Source: Halococcaceae archaeon (GTDB taxonomy: Archaea > Halobacteriota > Halobacteria > Halobacteriales > Halalkalicoccaceae). Taken from it: a stretch of 5,455 nt of DNA. Below, one piece after another: positions 5,367 to 5,455 of the stretch. The DNA lies in the NCBI GenBank assembly GCA_007129135.1, contig SKWB01000039.1:1-5455 (forward strand). The letters run 5' to 3'. Within the stretch, counting starts at the first letter, position 1, and each line of letters opens with the position of its first letter. The position numbers and the translations under genes were made by a program. Below the pieces are notes generated by a model. That model saw only the letters and a program-made list of their open reading frames with translations. It did not search any database and was not told where the DNA came from.

Positions 5367-5455
5367 TTACCCGAAGTACTCCGCGATCTTGTCGTACACT
5401 TCGTCCATGTTCTCGCCCTCGAGCGCCGACAGCGGCACCGTCTCGTGCTGTGGGA
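5367..5455 (-). CDS. arvA: OapA/ArvA small Era-like GTPase, C-terminal fragment (partial)
   Basis: Only the last 28 codons are inside the window; the gene continues past the right edge. The fragment reads PQHETVPLSALEGEN and then an amphipathic helix ending YFG. The SAL within VPLSALEGEN is the G5 motif (SAK/SAL) of TRAFAC-class small GTPases, and the closing MDEVYDKIAEYF helix is the standard last helix. With DUF2073 directly downstream, this identifies the Era-like GTPase of the OapABC/ArvABC operon. From memory, ArvA has been reported to drive extracellular-vesicle formation in haloarchaea, and it was first named for its position near the replication origin. The P-loop, switch regions and start lie outside, so activity cannot be judged here. 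Confidence 0.88.
   Translation of the reverse strand, partial: PQHETVPLSALEGENMDEVYDKIAEYFG

Noticed and set aside
1..5455. Mobile element or recent horizontal transfer
   Set aside because: No transposase, integrase, terminal inverted repeats or tRNA attachment site was seen. Composition is even across the window, and gene content is typical core haloarchaeal.

Overview
The window looks like chromosomal DNA from a haloarchaeon (class Halobacteria). GC is high (about two thirds), with strong G/C at third codon positions. The soluble proteins are acidic, promoters resemble haloarchaeal TATA boxes placed for leaderless mRNAs, and the right-hand genes match the haloarchaeal origin-associated set OapA/OapB/OapC (also called ArvA/ArvB/ArvC). 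There are no rRNA or tRNA genes, CRISPR arrays, transposases or insertion-sequence ends. It reads as an ordinary core-genome segment rather than an island.

Layout from left to right. (1) 101-1657 (+) encodes a polytopic membrane protein. An N-terminal multi-pass region is fused to a C-terminal SpoIIM/DUF95-type domain. (2) 1658-1843 is a convergent intergenic gap with several small dyads sharing a GACG...CGTC core. (3) 1844-2524 (-) is a class I SAM-dependent methyltransferase. (4) 2525-2628 is a divergent promoter region. (5) 2629-3207 (+) is a RecA/KaiC-like protein with a degenerate P-loop, probably the family annotated DUF7090 in haloarchaea. (6) 3204-3992 (-) is a haloarchaeal protein of unknown function, probably DUF7089. 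It is convergent with the previous gene, and both use one CTAG as their stop codons. (7) 3993-4091 (-) is a 32-residue single-pass membrane microprotein with a good TATA box. Its stop codon directly abuts the next ATG. (8) 4092-4273 is an intergenic region with an exact 10-bp inverted repeat and a CCGGGCCCGG palindrome. (9) 4274-4966 (-) is OapC/ArvC, a zinc ribbon plus acidic linker plus a conserved C-terminal domain. (10) 4973-5365 (-) is OapB/ArvB (DUF2073). (11) 5367-5455 (-) is the C-terminal end of a small Era-like GTPase, OapA/ArvA, which runs off the right edge.

How the genes may work together. arvA-arvB-arvC is a tight operon with 1-bp and 6-bp gaps. From memory of the literature, it lies beside the main chromosomal origin in haloarchaea, and the GTPase has been linked to extracellular-vesicle formation. 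Immediately downstream on the same strand is a separately promoted two-gene unit of the membrane microprotein and the DUF7089-type gene. The apparently dead RecA-fold protein faces it. The most promising candidate for something undescribed is this unit, 3204-4091 and its neighbour 2629-3207, as a possible accessory to the ArvABC membrane-remodelling system. That link rests only on position; the gene calls themselves are well supported.
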